Assembly: GCF_000424005.1 (NCBI RefSeq)
Contig: NZ_KE384121.1
Span: 1-64,000 of the forward strand
Source: Pseudobutyrivibrio ruminis CF1b
Lineage (GTDB): Bacteria; Bacillota; Clostridia; Lachnospirales; Lachnospiraceae
Direction: 5' to 3'
Length of the DNA: 64,000 bases
The notes beneath the pieces were generated by a model. The model was not told where the DNA came from. It saw nothing but the letters and a program-made list of their open reading frames with translations, and ran no database searches. A program made the position numbers and the translations under genes. This document shows positions 62,329-64,000 of this stretch, in pieces (within the stretch, counting starts at the first letter, position 1; every line of letters starts with the position of its first letter).

Positions 62329-63840
62329 ATGAATAATTCCGTCATTCGTTTTATCCTGCTTTATGTAGTGGGATTCATGGGAATATTTTTGATGCTACCG
62401 ATTTTTGTAGCACTTATATATCACGAGAATGTTTGGGTAGATTACGCTGTTGTTGCGGTACCTTGCCTCATTCTCGGAATTATTAACAGTAGAATAAAAC
62501 CAAAGGAAGTTTCCTTCTATCTTAAGGAAGGATTCTTCTGCACCGGAGCTTCATGGGTTATCTTATCAGTAATCGGTGCTATCCCGCTTTGGCTTACAAA
62601 CGAGATTCCTCACTTTATCGATGCAGTTTTTGAAACAGTTTCAGGTTTTACCACAACTGGAGCGTCTATTTTGGATAATGTAGAGGCTTTATCACATGCC
62701 TCTCTGTTCTGGCGAAGCTTTACTCACCTTGTTGGTGGTATGGGAGTTTTAGTATTCCTTCTTACTATCATCCCTTTGGCCGGTGGTGAGGGTTCTCAGT
62801 TCAATCTTATGAAAGCAGAGTCACCTGGACCATCTGTTGGAAAGCTTGTACCTAAGCTTAAGAACACAGCACAGATGCTCTATCTTATTTACTTAGGTTT
62901 ATGTGCATTGGAGATTATCCTTCTTTTAATCGCAGGAATGACTCCATTTGAGGCTATCAATACAGGAATTGCCACAGCAGGTACTGGAGGTTTTGGTATC
63001 TACTCAAGCAGTATCGGTGGCTTTAATGTGGCATGTCAGTGGATAGTTGCTATTTTCATGTTTGTATTCGGTGTAAATTTCAACTTCTACTACTATGTAC
63101 TTTTCCATCATGCAAGAGATGCCTTCCGTATGGAAGAAGTTAGAATGTACGCTTTCCTTACTGGAATTTCCATTGTCATTATTACTTTAAACACATTAAG
63201 CTGCAGTGCTGGCCTTTTCGATGCACTTACAAAGGCAGCCTTCCAGGTTACCTCTATCCAGTCATCTACAGGCTTCTCTACTACTGATTTTGATATGTGG
63301 CCACAGACAAGCCGCTGCGTTTTAGTACTTCTTATGTTCATCGGTGCCTGCGCAGGATCTACAGGTGGTGGAATTAAAGTTTCCCGCTTTGTTCTTATGG
63401 GAAAGGCTGTACACAAGGAGCTTATCAGCTACATCCATCCACGTAGCATTAGAAAGACACTTATGGATGGCAAGCCAGTTACTCACGATACAGTTCGTTC
63501 AAACAACGTTTTCTTCGGTACATTTATGCTTGTGTTCTTCGTAAGCGTATTTGTTTTATCTTTTGAAAATATTGATTTTTCAACTGTATTTACATCTGTT
63601 ATTGCCTGCCTTAGTAATATCGGACCTGGCCTTAGTATGGTTGGTCCTACCCGAAACTTTGCGTTTTACACAGACATATCTAAGATTATGCTTATTCTTG
63701 ATATGCTTGCAGGACGATTAGAGCTCTTCCCTATTTTGATGCTCTTCCATCCAAATATCTGGCAGGACTTGTTTACCAAGCGCAAAGTAAAAAAATTAAA
63801 GCACGCTGGCAAAGTACTTAATGACGATTTTAAAAAATAA
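62329..63840 (+). CDS. trkH: Trk potassium transporter TrkH
   Basis: Membrane pore subunit of the potassium importer, 503 residues. The four selectivity-filter repeats are recognisable as SGFTTTGAS, GTGGFG, SSTGFSTTD and SNIGPGLS. Ten or more membrane helices. The C-terminus is short and basic. A GAGG a little upstream supports the ATG at 62329. Works with trkA immediately upstream. Confidence 0.95.
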   Translation: MNNSVIRFILLYVVGFMGIFLMLPIFVALIYHENVWVDYAVVAVPCLILGIINSRIKPKEVSFYLKEGFFCTGASWVILSVIGAIPLWLTNEIPHFIDAVFETVSGFTTTGASILDNVEALSHASLFWRSFTHLVGGMGVLVFLLTIIPLAGGEGSQFNLMKAESPGPSVGKLVPKLKNTAQMLYLIYLGLCALEIILLLIAGMTPFEAINTGIATAGTGGFGIYSSSIGGFNVACQWIVAIFMFVFGVNFNFYYYVLFHHARDAFRMEEVRMYAFLTGISIVIITLNTLSCSAGLFDALTKAAFQVTSIQSSTGFSTTDFDMWPQTSRCVLVLLMFIGACAGSTGGGIKVSRFVLMGKAVHKELISYIHPRSIRKTLMDGKPVTHDTVRSNNVFFGTFMLVFFVSVFVLSFENIDFSTVFTSVIACLSNIGPGLSMVGPTRNFAFYTDISKIMLILDMLAGRLELFPILMLFHPNIWQDLFTKRKVKKLKHAGKVLNDDFKK

Positions 63841-63843
63841 TTT

Positions 63844-64000
63844 ATGAATACAGTTTTAATGAAGATGACTGAAGCATACGATTATCAGTCATTCTACGAA
63901 AAAATTAAAGATTGTTGCATCTTAGATTGCAAATCAATAGAAGGCACACGCTGCTATCTGGACGACCTTGCCAAGGAAGTCCTGATAGATAGGCTTGTGC
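63844..64000 (+). CDS. start of an arginase-family-like gene (runs off window end)
   Basis: The first 52 codons are visible, from an ATG three bases after the trkH stop. The text MTEAYDYQSFYEKIKD and LDCKSIEGTRCYLDD resembles, from memory, the N-terminus of arginase-fold proteins often found in Lachnospiraceae. No catalytic residue can be seen yet, so the call is tentative. No own ribosome site is obvious; it may be coupled to trkH. Confidence 0.45.
   Translation, partial: MNTVLMKMTEAYDYQSFYEKIKDCCILDCKSIEGTRCYLDDLAKEVLIDRLV

Overview
The window looks like chromosomal DNA of a gut or rumen Lachnospiraceae, most likely of the Butyrivibrio/Pseudobutyrivibrio type. The clues are AT-leaning DNA with strong GGAGG ribosome sites, a CheW-type chemoreceptor, pyruvate:ferredoxin oxidoreductase, a cytoplasmic xylo-oligosaccharide locus with two CUT1-type ABC transporters, and a family 3 beta-glucosidase with swapped domain order as known from Butyrivibrio and Ruminococcus. 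The genus is an inference from gene content only.

Layout. 1-865: the 5' part of an IS110-family transposase, its non-coding end and an AT-rich direct repeat. 870-3664: zinc/manganese-type ABC importer (znuB, znuC, znuA), with znuA following engB without its own visible ribosome site. 3666-9702: housekeeping run tig-clpP-clpX-engB, rpiB, a YqeG-type phosphatase, a small unknown gene and nrdR. 9837-15185: pyruvate:ferredoxin oxidoreductase and, divergently, guaB. 15243-22814: chemoreceptor, GH3 beta-glucosidase, phosphoglucomutase and an alpha/beta hydrolase fused in frame to the first 29 codons of a lost acetyltransferase.

24292-44420 is a xylan-oligomer utilisation region, all on the minus strand: GH8 exo-oligoxylanase, ABC transporter 1, a YesM/YesN-type two-component system, GH43, an SGNH esterase, GH3 beta-xylosidase, YesL, ABC transporter 2, a GntR/FCD regulator and an acetyl-esterase-like hydrolase. 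None of the hydrolases has a signal peptide, so the locus appears to import acetylated, branched oligomers and break them down inside the cell. 44516-52577 is a signalling cluster: XRE regulator, diguanylate cyclase, aldose epimerase, HD-GYP response regulator, stand-alone Hpt protein, a solute-binding lipoprotein and a hybrid histidine kinase. 52677-55880 carries endonuclease IV, a radical SAM protein, a phospholipase-C-like protein, an acetyltransferase and a MazG-like pyrophosphohydrolase. 57300-64000 holds a P-loop kinase/acetyltransferase fusion, guaA, a small unknown gene, trkA-trkH and the start of an arginase-like gene.

The most unusual feature is a pair of paralogous loci, 22939-24041 and 55943-57081. 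Each has a 271-residue protein of unknown function that looks like a PD-(D/E)XK nuclease. Directly upstream of each lies an array of short inverted motif pairs: CTACGGTCA/TGACCGTAG at the first locus, TTTACGGGT/ACCCGTAAA at the second. The two halves of nearly every pair span a fixed 38-40 bp, while the sequence between the halves and the distance between pairs vary. Each paralogue has its own motif version around a shared TACGG core. I do not recognise this as a described system; it is the main candidate for new biology here.
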